A stretch of 64,000 bases of DNA from Prochlorococcus sp. AG-363-C02 (lineage in GTDB: Bacteria > Cyanobacteriota > Cyanobacteriia > PCC-6307 > Cyanobiaceae), in NCBI GenBank assembly GCA_003278345.1, contig QCFH01000005.1:1-64000 (forward strand), in the 5' to 3' direction. The notes beneath the pieces were generated by a model. The model saw nothing but the letters and a program-made list of their open reading frames with translations. It made no database searches and was not told the origin of the DNA. A program made the position numbers and the translations under genes. Of this stretch, positions 51,779 through 63,371 are shown in pieces; position 1 is the first letter of the stretch, and each line of letters opens with the position of its first letter.

Positions 51779-53125
51779 GTGTCTCTAGGCAAAGTCCTAA
51801 TAGCAAATCGCGGCGAGATTGCCTTAAGAATTCTCCGCAGTTGTAGAGAGTTAGGCATTGCAACTGTTGCTGTTTATAGCACTACTGATCGTAATGCCTT
51901 GCATGTGCAACTTGCTGATGAGGCCGTATGTGTTGGTGACTCTCCTAGTAACAAAAGCTATTTAAATATTCCAAATATTCTTGCTGCGGCAACATCTAGA
52001 GGGGTAGATGCAATTCATCCAGGGTATGGATTTCTTGCTGAGAATGATCGTTTTGCAGAAATCTGTCAGGATCATGGAATTGTTTTTATAGGTCCCTCTC
52101 CTCATGCAATTAGGTCTATGGGGGATAAAGCAACAGCAAAATCAACAATGTTGAGTGTTGGCGTACCCACAGTGCCTGGCAGTAAGGGATTACTGCCTAG
52201 TTGGGAAGATGCTGCCTCCTTAGCAAGTGAAATGGGTTATCCAGTAATGATTAAAGCCACCGCAGGCGGAGGTGGAAGAGGCATGAGACTTGTTAATGAT
52301 GCAGATTCGATTGAAGAGCTCTTTAAGGCTGCTCAGGGGGAGTCAGAAGCTGCTTTTGGTAATGCAGGTTTGTATATGGAGAAATTTATTGATAAGCCTC
52401 GGCATGTTGAAGTACAGATTTTGGCAGATAGTTTTGGAAATGTTGTTCATTTGGGTGAAAGAGATTGTTCTATTCAAAGAAGGCATCAGAAATTATTAGA
52501 AGAATCTCCTAGTCCCGCATTAGATAGTGAATTAAGAGTTCGAATGGGTGAGGCAGCAGTTTCGGCTGCTAAGAGTATTAAGTATGAGGGTGCAGGAACA
52601 GTTGAATTTCTTTTAGATCGTTCTGGAAATTTTTACTTTATGGAAATGAATACTCGGATTCAGGTTGAACATCCTGTTACCGAAATGGTTACTGGAATTG
52701 ATTTAGTAGCAGAGCAACTAAGAATTGCTGGTGGTGAATCAATTTCGTTTAGTCAAAATGAAATTCAATTACGAGGCCATGCAATTGAATGCAGAATTAA
52801 TGCTGAGGATTCTTTGCATAATTTTCGACCTTCACCTGGAAAAATTACAGGGTGGTTACCTCCTGGAGGTCCAGGGGTAAGGGTGGATAGCCATGTTTAT
52901 ACCGGTTATGACATTCCACCTTTCTATGATTCCTTAATAGGAAAGTTGATTGTATGGGACCATAATCGGGAATCTGCTTTAAAGCGCATGAAAAGAGCCC
53001 TAAATGAGTGCGCTGTTACGGGTATTCCAACAACAATTGATTTTCATTTGAAATTATTAGATCGAAATGAATTCTTGAAAGGCGATGTTCATACAAAATT
53101 TGTAGAACAGGAAATGCTTAATTAA
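51779..53125 (+). CDS. accC: Acetyl-CoA carboxylase, biotin carboxylase subunit
   Basis: [56 protein letters not shown]. Confidence 0.97.
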   Translation: MSLGKVLIANRGEIALRILRSCRELGIATVAVYSTTDRNALHVQLADEAVCVGDSPSNKSYLNIPNILAAATSRGVDAIHPGYGFLAENDRFAEICQDHGIVFIGPSPHAIRSMGDKATAKSTMLSVGVPTVPGSKGLLPSWEDAASLASEMGYPVMIKATAGGGGRGMRLVNDADSIEELFKAAQGESEAAFGNAGLYMEKFIDKPRHVEVQILADSFGNVVHLGERDCSIQRRHQKLLEESPSPALDSELRVRMGEAAVSAAKSIKYEGAGTVEFLLDRSGNFYFMEMNTRIQVEHPVTEMVTGIDLVAEQLRIAGGESISFSQNEIQLRGHAIECRINAEDSLHNFRPSPGKITGWLPPGGPGVRVDSHVYTGYDIPPFYDSLIGKLIVWDHNRESALKRMKRALNECAVTGIPTTIDFHLKLLDRNEFLKGDVHTKFVEQEMLN

Positions 53126-53131
53126 TCAGTT

Positions 53132-53449
53132 TTATTGGATTGGATGTTTAAGCGCGATTAGGAGCAATATTCCTTGTTGTCCAACAAGTAATTCTCTCGC
53201 AAGAGTTATTAATGCAAACCATATAACTGGGGTAATATCAACACCACCAATTGGGGAAATAAACCGCCTAGTAGGGGACAAAAAGGCTTCGGTTGGAACG
53301 GAAAATAAAAGCCAAAATCCCTTTTCAGTATTGACTTGTGGATACCAAGTAAGCACTATTCGCATTAGGAATGACAATGCCCAGGCAGACAAAATTAATC
53401 CTGTGAGAAAACGGATAGTTGGTAGTGAATTAATCAAGGTTGGCGTCAC
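53132..53449 (-). CDS. YggT family membrane protein
   Basis: LSFLMRIVLTWYPQVN, TEAFLSPTRRFISPIGGVDITPVIWF. Confidence 0.85.
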   Translation of the reverse strand: MTPTLINSLPTIRFLTGLILSAWALSFLMRIVLTWYPQVNTEKGFWLLFSVPTEAFLSPTRRFISPIGGVDITPVIWFALITLARELLVGQQGILLLIALKHPIQ

Positions 53450-53535
53450 AAAGCTCTAAGTATCTATACATCTATCGTATAAAGATGCTTTTAATTCGTA
53501 AGATTGTTGAGCTTTTGCTTTTATAAAGAGCTGTA

Positions 53536-53718
53536 ATGGCTTTCATTTTGTCAAATTTTCTTCTCGGTACAGCTGTCTCAAGTCAGGTAGCTACTAATTC
53601 AGCTATAGGCATGATTGGTAGCTTTTTGGCTGCCGCAGCTTTAATAGTTGTTCCTGCTGCATCATTTTTGATTTGGGTTTCTCAGAAAGATGCCCTAGAA
53701 AGATCTGGCAGCCGTTAG
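53536..53718 (+). CDS. psbX: Photosystem II PsbX
   Basis: C-terminal [34 protein letters not shown] resembles PsbX; adjacent to ycf66. Confidence 0.8.
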   Translation: MAFILSNFLLGTAVSSQVATNSAIGMIGSFLAAAALIVVPAASFLIWVSQKDALERSGSR

Positions 53719-53805
53719 GACTAGGCAATTCCTGCTTATTTCATAGACTGTAGTTAAACGATTAGTTTTACTATTCGTTTAACTGTCAATTCGCGGAGCT
53801 TTATT

Positions 53806-54789
53806 TTGGTCAATGCCAGTCTGAATTGGGCGAGCATTGTAGGTATAGCCTTGGCCATTTGTGGCGGAGGCTTATATTTCTTGCGATCATTTAAGCCAGC
53901 TCTTGCTAGGGATTATGATGTTTTTTTTGCTGCAATAGGTTTACTTTGCGGAGGGATATTATTTTTTCAGGGATGGCGACTTGATCCAATTCTTCAATTT
54001 GGTCAGTTTTTACTTGCTGGAACAACAGTTTTCTTTGCTTATGAGAGTGTTCGCCTTAGAGGGATTGCTACTGATCAAGCTAGGCGTTCAACCTATTTTG
54101 ATGATGAATATGAAACCCCACCTTCTCGATCAAACCCTGGATTTAGATCTCGTAATGAAGATAATTTTAATCGATTTGAAGAGTCTCAACCCTTAAATAG
54201 AAGGTTTAGAAGTATAGATGATTCAGACTATGAATCAGATGAAGATGAATTCTATACTTCTAGAAAGACTTCGCGAGCTGCAATTCCAGAGCAAGCTGCT
54301 AGTAGAAGAAATCGATTAGAAAGTGACCCTTTAAAGAGAGAACGAATGGAATCTAGGCGAATGGCCAGATTTTCAAATTCTGATGCTGATGCTGCTCGAG
54401 AAAATAGAGGGAGATCTAATTTTGGAGATAGAAGAACTATTAGGCAAGAAGAGAAAAGAGGAAGTAGACCAAGAGCCAACAATCCAACTCCTAGAACAGG
54501 AAGGAATGATTTAGAAGCTCAGACGAAAGATTTTGGAAAGAATAAAAATAATTTTGAATCTTCTTCTAATAGATATTCTCCTCCTAAAGGAATTTCTATA
54601 TCATCTAGGGCTGAAGATGCTGCTTATACTTCTCCTTCAACGGACAGATCAAATAAAAGAAGATCGAGTCAATCAGAATCAAAAACACGAAGAAGATCTA
54701 TGGATGGCCCAAATAGACAACCTCAATCAAGGAGATCTAATTTAAGAAATTCTAATTCTCGAGACAATACCTCTCGATTTGATGATTGA
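53806..54789 (+). CDS. Ycf66 family protein with long Arg/Ser-rich C-terminal extension
   Basis: N-terminal WASIVGIALAICGGGLYFLRSFKPALARDYDVFFAAIGLLCGGILFFQGWRLDPILQFGQFLLAG. Confidence 0.82.
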   Translation: MVNASLNWASIVGIALAICGGGLYFLRSFKPALARDYDVFFAAIGLLCGGILFFQGWRLDPILQFGQFLLAGTTVFFAYESVRLRGIATDQARRSTYFDDEYETPPSRSNPGFRSRNEDNFNRFEESQPLNRRFRSIDDSDYESDEDEFYTSRKTSRAAIPEQAASRRNRLESDPLKRERMESRRMARFSNSDADAARENRGRSNFGDRRTIRQEEKRGSRPRANNPTPRTGRNDLEAQTKDFGKNKNNFESSSNRYSPPKGISISSRAEDAAYTSPSTDRSNKRRSSQSESKTRRRSMDGPNRQPQSRRSNLRNSNSRDNTSRFDD

Positions 54790-54808
54790 TTTATTAACTT
54801 TCAGTGAT

Positions 54809-55054
54809 TCATGGGACTAGACCAGCCCAATGAAGAAAGCCAGAGTGACTAATAGTTTCTATAATGAGTATTGCTGAGAATCCAATCATTGCAAAGCGTC
54901 CGTTTACTCTTTCAGCGTATTCACTCCATCCAAATGAAGGAATATCTGGAGTAGTTGCACTTGGAGAAGTTAGATCAGTTTGAGTTTCTTCCGTTGTAGA
55001 TGAGTCGTTGATTTCGATCTCATTGGAATTAGTGGATTCAGGAGAGGATGTCAT
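54809..55054 (-). CDS. High-light-inducible / chlorophyll a/b-binding-like protein
   Basis: WSEYAERVNGRFAMIGFSAILIIE HLIP motif. Confidence 0.88.
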   Translation of the reverse strand: MTSSPESTNSNEIEINDSSTTEETQTDLTSPSATTPDIPSFGWSEYAERVNGRFAMIGFSAILIIETISHSGFLHWAGLVP

Positions 55055-57060
55055 TACAACTGTGAGTTGATGTTGAATTCATAGCTTTCTGAAGGAAAGA
55101 GTTTCCATCCTCCTGAGCCATCAAGTTCAAGGACAGTATCGTGAAACTCTTTTAAAGTTGGTCTATGTCCCACACTTACAAAAGCCATTTCTCGATTGGA
55201 AAGCAACTGATAGAGATGTTTCTCAGTATTCACATCTAATGCACTAGTTGCCTCATCAAGTATTACAAACCTAGGAGAATTCAATAGTAATCTGGCAAAA
55301 GCAAGACGTTGTTGTTCTCCTAGAGAAAGTAACCTTGGCCAATCTTGTTTAATATCAAAATCTGGGTAGCGTTGATTAATTTCTTGTAATCTTACCTCTT
55401 CCAAAACAGACCTTAAGTGTTCGTTAGTAAACCTACTAGTTTCTTGTGGGTAGCATAACTGCTCCCTAAGAGTTCCAAGAATCATATATGGTTTCTGAGG
55501 GATGAACAATAGCTCTTCATTGGAAGGACGCTTGACTTCTCCTTTAACTGCTGGCCAGAGACCACTAAGGAGTCTTAAAAAAGAAGTTTTACCACATCCA
55601 CTAGGACCTACAACTAAAACTTTCTGCTGAGGAGCAACTTCAATTGATAAATCTTTTATTAGACATTTTTTACTTTTAGGAGGAAATAAATCAATATTTT
55701 TTAGCAAGATTGAGTATTCTTCAGTATTAATTAAGGTCTGATCTTTAATATCAAGTGTGCTTATATCCTCGACTTTTCCTTGAAAGGCTTCTAATCTGCT
55801 AATTGATGCAGAAAATGCTGATAATCTATCAATATTATTTACTATATAGCTTACTGAACCTAATACTTGACTAAAGGCAATAAATGCCTGACCAAATACT
55901 CCAAAGTCTACTTCCTTCGCAAAATAAATCGGTGCAATTACTAGCCAAGGTAAAAATCTTGAGAAATAATCATATGAGCGCTGAATTACACTTATTAAAG
56001 CTTCCCAAATAATTAACTTATTATAATTTTTAATTGCACCTCCAAGTCTTCTTTGAGCCTCCTTAGATTCTTGATCTTCTCCTCTATAAAAGGCAATAGA
56101 TTCTGCATTATCTCTAATATGAACTAAACCATATCTAAAATCAGCTTCTAATCTTAATTGCTGATTATTTAAAACAACTAATTTCCTGCTTGCAATAATT
56201 ACTAATGCAGTTCCACCTACAGAATAAATCAAGAGCCACAAGGCAAGCTTTGAACTTATGGTCCATAAAACTATTATAAAGCTAAAAAAGGTTAAAAATG
56301 AAGCTAATATTTCTACTATTACAGCAAGACTAGTATTGGTGAAGCTTGCTGTATCTTGTGAAATCCTTTGATCAGGGTTGTCAATTTCTTCAGCTTCTTC
56401 ATCATTAGGATTTAATTGATAATACGCACGATTTGACATGTATTTATTGAGCATTTTGTCACTTAGCCATTCTCTCCAAAGTAGACCTAAGCGAGGCACT
56501 AGATAACTTTGTAATGCTCTAATAGGTAAAGCAAGTATTAAACAAAAGGCATATATAGTTACTACTTTCCAGAACCCATCTTGATCATATCCAACTAATG
56601 CATTTTCTACATTTCTAGCAACAAAACTAATACCAACATTTATTCCATTGATCACTAATATAAGTAATAAAATGGCCCCTAACATTAACCAGGGTAGCCA
56701 TCTTCCATCTCTTAATTTTGTTCTAGATGAAGTAAAACAAAGAATTCCACCAATCATAAATCCACTTGCTATTGCTCCTACAGGACTTTCCCAAATAGAG
56801 GAAATCTTTTCAGGTACACCAGGTAGAAATCTTTGCTGAAGTTCAGGTGCAATGAAATTTAATCCAGAAACTATAACTGTTAAAAGAATTAAAGTGCTTC
56901 CAATTACAACTGCAATTAAGGCAAAAATTAGTAAAACAAATTGCCAAGAGTTTGTTTCTTCAACTGGAAGAAAATAAGGTTGGGCTAACTTTCTAAGTTT
57001 GCCAAGTTGGATTATGAAAGATTGTCCCAAAGGTTTTGGAGTTTTTTCAGCTATGTTCAT
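55054..57060 (-). CDS. ABC transporter ATP-binding/permease protein, SbmA/YddA type
   Basis: VVGPSGCGKTSFLRLLSGLWP, LSLGEQQRLAFARLLLNSPRFVILDEATSALD. Confidence 0.88.
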   Translation of the reverse strand: MNIAEKTPKPLGQSFIIQLGKLRKLAQPYFLPVEETNSWQFVLLIFALIAVVIGSTLILLTVIVSGLNFIAPELQQRFLPGVPEKISSIWESPVGAIASGFMIGGILCFTSSRTKLRDGRWLPWLMLGAILLLILVINGINVGISFVARNVENALVGYDQDGFWKVVTIYAFCLILALPIRALQSYLVPRLGLLWREWLSDKMLNKYMSNRAYYQLNPNDEEAEEIDNPDQRISQDTASFTNTSLAVIVEILASFLTFFSFIIVLWTISSKLALWLLIYSVGGTALVIIASRKLVVLNNQQLRLEADFRYGLVHIRDNAESIAFYRGEDQESKEAQRRLGGAIKNYNKLIIWEALISVIQRSYDYFSRFLPWLVIAPIYFAKEVDFGVFGQAFIAFSQVLGSVSYIVNNIDRLSAFSASISRLEAFQGKVEDISTLDIKDQTLINTEEYSILLKNIDLFPPKSKKCLIKDLSIEVAPQQKVLVVGPSGCGKTSFLRLLSGLWPAVKGEVKRPSNEELLFIPQKPYMILGTLREQLCYPQETSRFTNEHLRSVLEEVRLQEINQRYPDFDIKQDWPRLLSLGEQQRLAFARLLLNSPRFVILDEATSALDVNTEKHLYQLLSNREMAFVSVGHRPTLKEFHDTVLELDGSGGWKLFPSESYEFNINSQL

Positions 57061-57069
57061 TCTTATTTT

Positions 57070-57468
57070 TTAACCGGGTGGCCACTTTAAGGGACGACCC
57101 CCAATTACATGTAAATGTAAGTGAAAAACAGTTTGACCTGACTCTTCTCCGGTATTTATTACTGTTCTCCAGTTGTCTAGACCCTCTTGAATTGCAACTT
57201 TTTTTGAAATAATTAGCAAGTGACCCAGTAAGTCTATGTCTTCATCTTTCGCTTCTTTAAGACTTGTTATAGGTTTTCTTGGAATAATAAGAATGTGAAC
57301 TGGTGCTTGAGGTTGAATATCTCTAAATGCAATGCATAAAGAATCACTATGAATTTTATCGCAAGGAATTTCTCCTTTCAGAATTTTCCCAAAGATTGTT
57401 TCTTCATTCATAATAGATTCTCTTTTCAATTCTAAACTTTTAATAATTCTAGAATTAATTTTCTCCAT
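57070..57468 (-). CDS. HIT family hydrolase
   Basis: IFGKILKGEIPCDKI, FHLHLHVIGGR. Confidence 0.92.
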   Translation of the reverse strand: MEKINSRIIKSLELKRESIMNEETIFGKILKGEIPCDKIHSDSLCIAFRDIQPQAPVHILIIPRKPITSLKEAKDEDIDLLGHLLIISKKVAIQEGLDNWRTVINTGEESGQTVFHLHLHVIGGRPLKWPPG

Positions 57469-57519
57469 TAAACTAATTGATTGGATTAATTAAGCTATTT
57501 TTATAGTTATTTTACTTTA

Positions 57520-58128
57520 TCAATCCTTTATTTTGACTACATCCTTGTTATTAAACCCGTGCTCTTTTAATTCTTTTTTCAAATCCTCTTCATTATTCAC
57601 TCTGTCTACAAAAAGTACACCATTCAAATGATCCAGTTCATGCTGAATACATCTTGCTAAGAGCCCATCAGTATTTAATTTTTTTGGTCTTCCCATTTCA
57701 TCTCTAAAATTCACTTTAATTGATGATGGTCTAATTACATTTAAGTAAACACCTGGAATACTTAAACAACCTTCTTCATAGGTTTCTATAGAGGCACTAA
57801 ATTCTGTAATTTCAGGATTAATGAAAATTATTGGGGGTGTACTGGGATTCTCAATATCCAAGTCAATCACTAATAGTTGCTTGTGAATTCCTACTTGAGG
57901 TGCAGCAAGGCCAATACCTTTAGCAGAATACATGCTATGCAGCATTTTTTTAATTAAATCTCTAATGCTTGCATCTACTTTGCTAATTCGCTTGGCAGGT
58001 TTTCTTAAAACAGAGTTTCCAAGTGTATGTATAGCTAGCTCAGGCTTTTTGATTGGATTCTTTGAGATAGCAATGGAAGTCCTTTGCTTTTCTGCATTTA
58101 TTGCAAGTTGCGAAAAACTTCGTGCCAA
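57520..58128 (-). CDS. def: Peptide deformylase
   Basis: GIGLAAPQVGIHKQLLVID, EEGCLSIPGV, IQHELDHLNGVLFVDR. Confidence 0.96.
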   Translation of the reverse strand: MARSFSQLAINAEKQRTSIAISKNPIKKPELAIHTLGNSVLRKPAKRISKVDASIRDLIKKMLHSMYSAKGIGLAAPQVGIHKQLLVIDLDIENPSTPPIIFINPEITEFSASIETYEEGCLSIPGVYLNVIRPSSIKVNFRDEMGRPKKLNTDGLLARCIQHELDHLNGVLFVDRVNNEEDLKKELKEHGFNNKDVVKIKD

Positions 58129-58234
58129 GGGATGTTTAATACTAACTCAATTTGATTTTACCTATTTTTAGAACCAATAGGCGAGTATTCTATTAATTTC
58201 AAGGGTATTAGATGTATATGAGCAAACTAAGAAT

Positions 58235-60157
58235 ATGCAAAAGTTGGATGCAGAAAGTGTTTTTGGATTCTCTTCCAAATTAAAAGAAACTAAATTGATT
58301 GATGACTTCGTTCTTTGGTTAGAGCAAAGACCTAATGAATGTGGACGAACAACCTTATTAATACGCCGTTTGGAAGAACCTGACTCTTGTCCATTTGAGT
58401 TGACTCCTGCTCCATTTAATCTTCGAACTAGAATTCATGGATATGGAGGTGCTCCATATGCAGTTGAATGTTACTTAGATCAATTAATATTGGTTTGGAT
58501 AGACGATTCAAATGGCTGTTTATGGAAACAATCTTGGTCTTTATCCAATAAGAAATTATTCGAACAAAATATATTAAATTTAAAGCCATCTTCTAAACCA
58601 ATCTGTCTTTCAAAAGAAGATAATAGTTATCTAGGTGATGGCCTTATTGATTTAAAAAGAATGCAATGGATAGGTTTAATGGAGAAAGATGATAAAGATT
58701 ATATAGTTACATTTTCATTATTAGATGAATTAGAAGAACCTTATATTCTGTATCGAGCTAGTGGTTTTTTAGGCTATTTTAAATTAAATCCTAACGGAGA
58801 TCGATTAGCTTGGATTGAATGGCAAAATAAAGATATGCCTTGGGAACGAAGCCAGCTATGGAAAGGAGATTTAGGTGATAATGGTGAATTAACTTCCTTG
58901 ATTTTTGTAGCTGGAAGTAAATCTAATGATAATATATCGGTCTTTCAGCCTATTTGGTTTAATAACTTTAAACTGATATTTACTGAAGATTATACTGGAT
59001 GGTGGAATCTTAAATCTGTTGATTTTGATATAAATAATAAGATAATTGCACATGACCAGATATGTAATATAGAAGCTGATTTAGGTTTGCCTCAATGGGT
59101 GGCTGGAATGTCTACTATTGCGATTTCTAATGATCAAATTGTTGCCCTAAGTTGTTCCAAATCAATATGGAGTCTTATATTAATTAGTTTAACTGGATTA
59201 ATTAAAAAAATAGATATTCCTTATGATGATATGTCCTATTTAGATGCAAAAAATGGTAAAGCTATTCTTATTGCTAGTAATTCTATGAAGGAACCTATAT
59301 TGATAGAAGTTGATTTAATCTTATCAGACTATAATGAACAAAAGAATCATAATAAGTTACCTTTAAAAAGTGAAGAAATTAGTGTAGGAGAAAGTATTTG
59401 GTACTCTGGTTTTAATAAACTATTAACACAAGCTTGGTATTACCCTCCTTGTATTTATAGATTTAAGAAGACACCTCTTTTGGTTAAAATACATAGTGGT
59501 CCTACATCCATGACATCTAGATCCTTGGATTTAACTATTCAGTATTGGACTTCACGAGGATGGGCAGTATTAGATGTTAATTATGGGGGATCTACTGGCT
59601 TCGGGAAAAAGTATAGAGATCGTCTTAAAGGCGGATGGGGTGAAGTTGATTCCTTTGATTGTATTTCAGCTGCTTCAGAATTAGTTCGATTAGGAAAAGT
59701 AGATAATGAATTAATTGTTGTTGAAGGCTCTAGTGCAGGTGGTTTCACAGCTTTATCTAGCATTTTCCGCTCGGATATTTTTAAAGCTGCTGCTTGTAAA
59801 TATCCAGTGACAGATTTAATAGACATGCATAAAAATACTCATCGATTTGAGTCTGGCTATTTAAATTTTTTATTAGGTACTTTTGAAGATAATCAAGATA
59901 GATATTTTGCACGGTCTCCTATTAATAATATCGATAAAATAAATACTCCAATTATTCTCTTTCATGGATTAAAAGACAATGTAGTTAATATAGAACAATC
60001 TAAACAAATTTTTCATGCTTTAAAAAATCGAAAGGTACCTGTTGAGTTTCATAAGATTCCTAATGAAGGGCATGGTTTTAAAGACAAAAGTGTTAATGTT
60101 GATGTTTTACATTTAACAGAATATTTTTTTACAAAGCATTTAGGAATTGCTTTTTAA
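58235..60157 (+). CDS. S9 family prolyl oligopeptidase-type peptidase
   Basis: VLDVNYGGSTGFGKKYRDRLKGGWGEVD, VEGSSAGGFTAL, FHGLKDNVV, NEGHGF. Confidence 0.9.
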   Translation: MQKLDAESVFGFSSKLKETKLIDDFVLWLEQRPNECGRTTLLIRRLEEPDSCPFELTPAPFNLRTRIHGYGGAPYAVECYLDQLILVWIDDSNGCLWKQSWSLSNKKLFEQNILNLKPSSKPICLSKEDNSYLGDGLIDLKRMQWIGLMEKDDKDYIVTFSLLDELEEPYILYRASGFLGYFKLNPNGDRLAWIEWQNKDMPWERSQLWKGDLGDNGELTSLIFVAGSKSNDNISVFQPIWFNNFKLIFTEDYTGWWNLKSVDFDINNKIIAHDQICNIEADLGLPQWVAGMSTIAISNDQIVALSCSKSIWSLILISLTGLIKKIDIPYDDMSYLDAKNGKAILIASNSMKEPILIEVDLILSDYNEQKNHNKLPLKSEEISVGESIWYSGFNKLLTQAWYYPPCIYRFKKTPLLVKIHSGPTSMTSRSLDLTIQYWTSRGWAVLDVNYGGSTGFGKKYRDRLKGGWGEVDSFDCISAASELVRLGKVDNELIVVEGSSAGGFTALSSIFRSDIFKAAACKYPVTDLIDMHKNTHRFESGYLNFLLGTFEDNQDRYFARSPINNIDKINTPIILFHGLKDNVVNIEQSKQIFHALKNRKVPVEFHKIPNEGHGFKDKSVNVDVLHLTEYFFTKHLGIAF

Positions 60158-61393
60158 GAAATTAATAGCTGATTTAAGTTCTTCTACAAATAAATCAATT
60201 TCATCTGTTGTAGAGGTAAAACTAAGACTTACTCTTGCTGACGAAGTTAGCTTGTAATATTTATGCAGTGGTTGACAACAATGGTGGCCACTTCTAATAC
60301 AAATATTTTTTGAATCTAATAATTCAGCTATATCATTTGAGTGAATATTTTTCACGTAAAAAGTAGCTAAGGCCGCTCTATTCTCTTGTTTTTCTGGAGA
60401 TGGACCTAAAATATTTATACCTTTTACATCTTGAAGTTGATTAAAGAGATATTTTGTCATTTCTCTTTCATGCATTTGTATGTTATTTAAACCAATAGAT
60501 TGAAGATAATTAATGGCTGCTCCCATGCCAATTGCTTCTCCAATTGCTGGAGTACCAGCTTCAAATTTAAATGGTAAATCCGACCAGCTACTTTCAAATA
60601 GAGAAACATCCTGTATCATTTCACCTCCGCCTAGGAAGGGGGGCATACTTTCTAAAATATTTTCATGAGCCCATAGGAAACCACAGCCAGTTGGACCACA
60701 TATTTTATGAGAAGAACCTGCTAGAAAATCAATATTTAATGAGTCTATATCAATAGATTGATGGGCAAGGCTTTGACAAGCATCTAATAGAACCAAAGCA
60801 CCATAATCATGAGCAATCTTTGATATTTTCTGAATTGGATTACAGGTACCCAATGTATTACTTATATGTAGAAGACTGACTAGTTTAGTTCTATCATTAA
60901 TTTGATTGCAAAAGTCGTCAAAATCTAGTAAGCCTTCATCGGTAATTCCTATATACCTTAGTTTGCATCCTTTACGTTTTGCGAGCAATTGCCATGGAAC
61001 CAAATTGCTATGGTGTTCCATTAGACTAAGTATTATTTCATCATCTTCTTTTAATTCAGAGTTTCCCCAAGAATATGCAACTAAATTTATAGCTTCAGTT
61101 GCATTTCTAGTAAAAATTATTTCTTTTGATGATTTTGCATTAATAAATTCTGAGGTAATTTTTCTGGCTTGTTCAAATTCTTCAGTTGCCTTAGCACTTA
61201 GTTGATGAGCTCCTCTATGAACATTTGCATTTTCATACTTATAGTAATTAGATAACTTTTTAATCACTTGAATAGGCTTTTGACTTGTTGCTGCATGGTC
61301 AAGATAGATTAAATTACTTACAACATCTCTTTGACTGGAGAATAGGGGAAAATCTTTTCTTGTTATGTTTGCTAAATTATTTAATTTATTCAT
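60140..61393 (-). CDS. sufS: SufS cysteine desulfurase
   Basis: YLDHAATSQKP, ANVHRGAHQLS, GSSHKICGPTGCGFLW, IRSGHHCCQPL. Confidence 0.95.
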   Translation of the reverse strand: MNKLNNLANITRKDFPLFSSQRDVVSNLIYLDHAATSQKPIQVIKKLSNYYKYENANVHRGAHQLSAKATEEFEQARKITSEFINAKSSKEIIFTRNATEAINLVAYSWGNSELKEDDEIILSLMEHHSNLVPWQLLAKRKGCKLRYIGITDEGLLDFDDFCNQINDRTKLVSLLHISNTLGTCNPIQKISKIAHDYGALVLLDACQSLAHQSIDIDSLNIDFLAGSSHKICGPTGCGFLWAHENILESMPPFLGGGEMIQDVSLFESSWSDLPFKFEAGTPAIGEAIGMGAAINYLQSIGLNNIQMHEREMTKYLFNQLQDVKGINILGPSPEKQENRAALATFYVKNIHSNDIAELLDSKNICIRSGHHCCQPLHKYYKLTSSARVSLSFTSTTDEIDLFVEELKSAINFLKSNS

Positions 61394-61394
61394 T

Positions 61395-62576
61395 TTATTT
61401 AGAATTCCTTAAATGTTCGTAAAGATCGAAATTTTCATCATTTGTTAATTTGATATTATTGGTAATTTCTTGACAAAATCCTTTAATTAATAAAGAATTA
61501 GCTTGATCTTTATTAATGCCTCTACTTTGAAGATAAAATATTTGATTCTCTTCTAATTGGCTAATTGTTGCACCATGACTACATTTAACATCATCTGCAA
61601 TAATTTTTAGCTTTGGAATTGTATTTATTCTTCCCTTTGAAGATAGAAGAAGATTTTTACTTAATTGGGATGCTTGTGTTTTTTGTGCAACTTTGGGGAC
61701 TTCAATTAGGCCATCAAAAATATAATGAGATTCATCTTCTACGATAGCTTTATTGAGTTGGTTTAATGAACCATTTGGACCTTTAAATTTAACATAAGTG
61801 TGTGAAGCTAACTCTTCATTATCTTTTGCAATTGAAAGGCTTTTTATTGTTGTATTAGCTTTTCCATCTAGCTGTACAATTTTTTTCTCTAATCTGCTTA
61901 AATACCATCCTTCTTGAAATGTAATTAATGAATAGTTACTATTTTCTTTTTGTTTTACTTTAATAGTTCCCAATAAGTTAGATAATTTCTTTCCTATTGC
62001 CACAAAATTATGATTAACGGTTGAATTCTCTTTTAAATGAATTTCAATTAAATGACTATGTGCAGATAATATAGATCCTTTTATAACTTGTAATAAATTT
62101 AATTGGCAATTATTCTCAACCACAATTATTATTTTAGTAGGCGATAATTCTTTTTCTAAATTAGATATTGTCAGATCAAGGTTAATTGTATTTGTACTCT
62201 TAACTTTTAATCCTATGATATCATTATTAATTGCTTGATTAAAAATATTTAGAAGATTATTATTGCCATCAAAATTGTTCGAATAATATTTTAGTATTTC
62301 ATCTTCGCTTAGTATTTCTATACTATCAGGTAGATTTTTAACATTAATTGTTTTGTCAAAATTTAATTTTATTGATTGAGTGTGTTTTTTATTTGCAATA
62401 GGAATCTTTAAAATCCTTTTAAAACGTTCTATATTAGTGATACGCCATTCTTCTAATTGTTTGGATGGTAAGCCTTCTTCTTTAAGACTTTGTTTGGCTT
62501 TTCTTTGCGACTCTGATAGAAAAGGTTCTGATTTTTCTAGGGAATCTATCCAATGTATAAACTCTTCTTGTTTCAT
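61395..62576 (-). CDS. sufD: Fe-S cluster assembly protein SufD
   Basis: [38 protein letters not shown]. Confidence 0.93.
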   Translation of the reverse strand: MKQEEFIHWIDSLEKSEPFLSESQRKAKQSLKEEGLPSKQLEEWRITNIERFKRILKIPIANKKHTQSIKLNFDKTINVKNLPDSIEILSEDEILKYYSNNFDGNNNLLNIFNQAINNDIIGLKVKSTNTINLDLTISNLEKELSPTKIIIVVENNCQLNLLQVIKGSILSAHSHLIEIHLKENSTVNHNFVAIGKKLSNLLGTIKVKQKENSNYSLITFQEGWYLSRLEKKIVQLDGKANTTIKSLSIAKDNEELASHTYVKFKGPNGSLNQLNKAIVEDESHYIFDGLIEVPKVAQKTQASQLSKNLLLSSKGRINTIPKLKIIADDVKCSHGATISQLEENQIFYLQSRGINKDQANSLLIKGFCQEITNNIKLTNDENFDLYEHLRNSK

Positions 62577-63349
62577 TAAGAAATCTTAGATTCGTTTTGT
62601 ATGGCTTCATAACCAGATTCTTCTAGTTCTATCGCTAGTTCTTTTCCGCCTGTTTTAATTATTTTGCCATTCTCCATAATATGGACAAAGTCAGGCTTGA
62701 TTTCATTTAATAACCGTTGATAATGAGTTATTAGAATCGTTGCTTTTTTTTCTGAATGTAGTCGATTTATCCCCGATGCAACTATTCTCAAAGCATCTAT
62801 ATCTAAACCTGAATCTGTTTCATCCAATATTGAAAGATTGGGCTGAAGTAATGCCATTTGCAGAATTTCATTTCTTTTCTTTTCACCTCCTGAAAATCCC
62901 TCATTAACTGCTCTATCAAGGAAAGACTTATTCATTTTTACTATATCTAATTTATCCTCTACCCACTCTTCAAATTCGAATGTATCTAATTCACTTTGAT
63001 TTAGATCTTTTCTTCGAGAATTTACTGCGACTCTAAGAAAATCTATATTTTTTACACCTGGAATCTCAACGGGATATTGAAATCCTAAGAATATTCCTTT
63101 ATTCGATCTTTCCTCTGGTTCTAAATCTTCTATATTTTGATTTTCATAATAAATCTCGCCTTTATTTATTGTATAGATAGGATCACCAGCAATAATCTTT
63201 GATAAGGTGCTTTTCCCACTTCCATTTCTACCCATTATTGCATGAATTTCACCTTCATTTACTGTTAGATTAACTCCATTTAATATCAATTTATTCTCTA
63301 TACTTGCATAGAGATTTTTTATTTCTAAGATTATTTTTTTAGATGTCAT
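62576..63349 (-). CDS. sufC: Fe-S cluster assembly ATPase SufC
   Basis: [51 protein letters not shown]. Confidence 0.96.
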   Translation of the reverse strand: MTSKKIILEIKNLYASIENKLILNGVNLTVNEGEIHAIMGRNGSGKSTLSKIIAGDPIYTINKGEIYYENQNIEDLEPEERSNKGIFLGFQYPVEIPGVKNIDFLRVAVNSRRKDLNQSELDTFEFEEWVEDKLDIVKMNKSFLDRAVNEGFSGGEKKRNEILQMALLQPNLSILDETDSGLDIDALRIVASGINRLHSEKKATILITHYQRLLNEIKPDFVHIMENGKIIKTGGKELAIELEESGYEAIQNESKIS

Positions 63350-63371
63350 GATTAAAATAGATTATTCGCTT

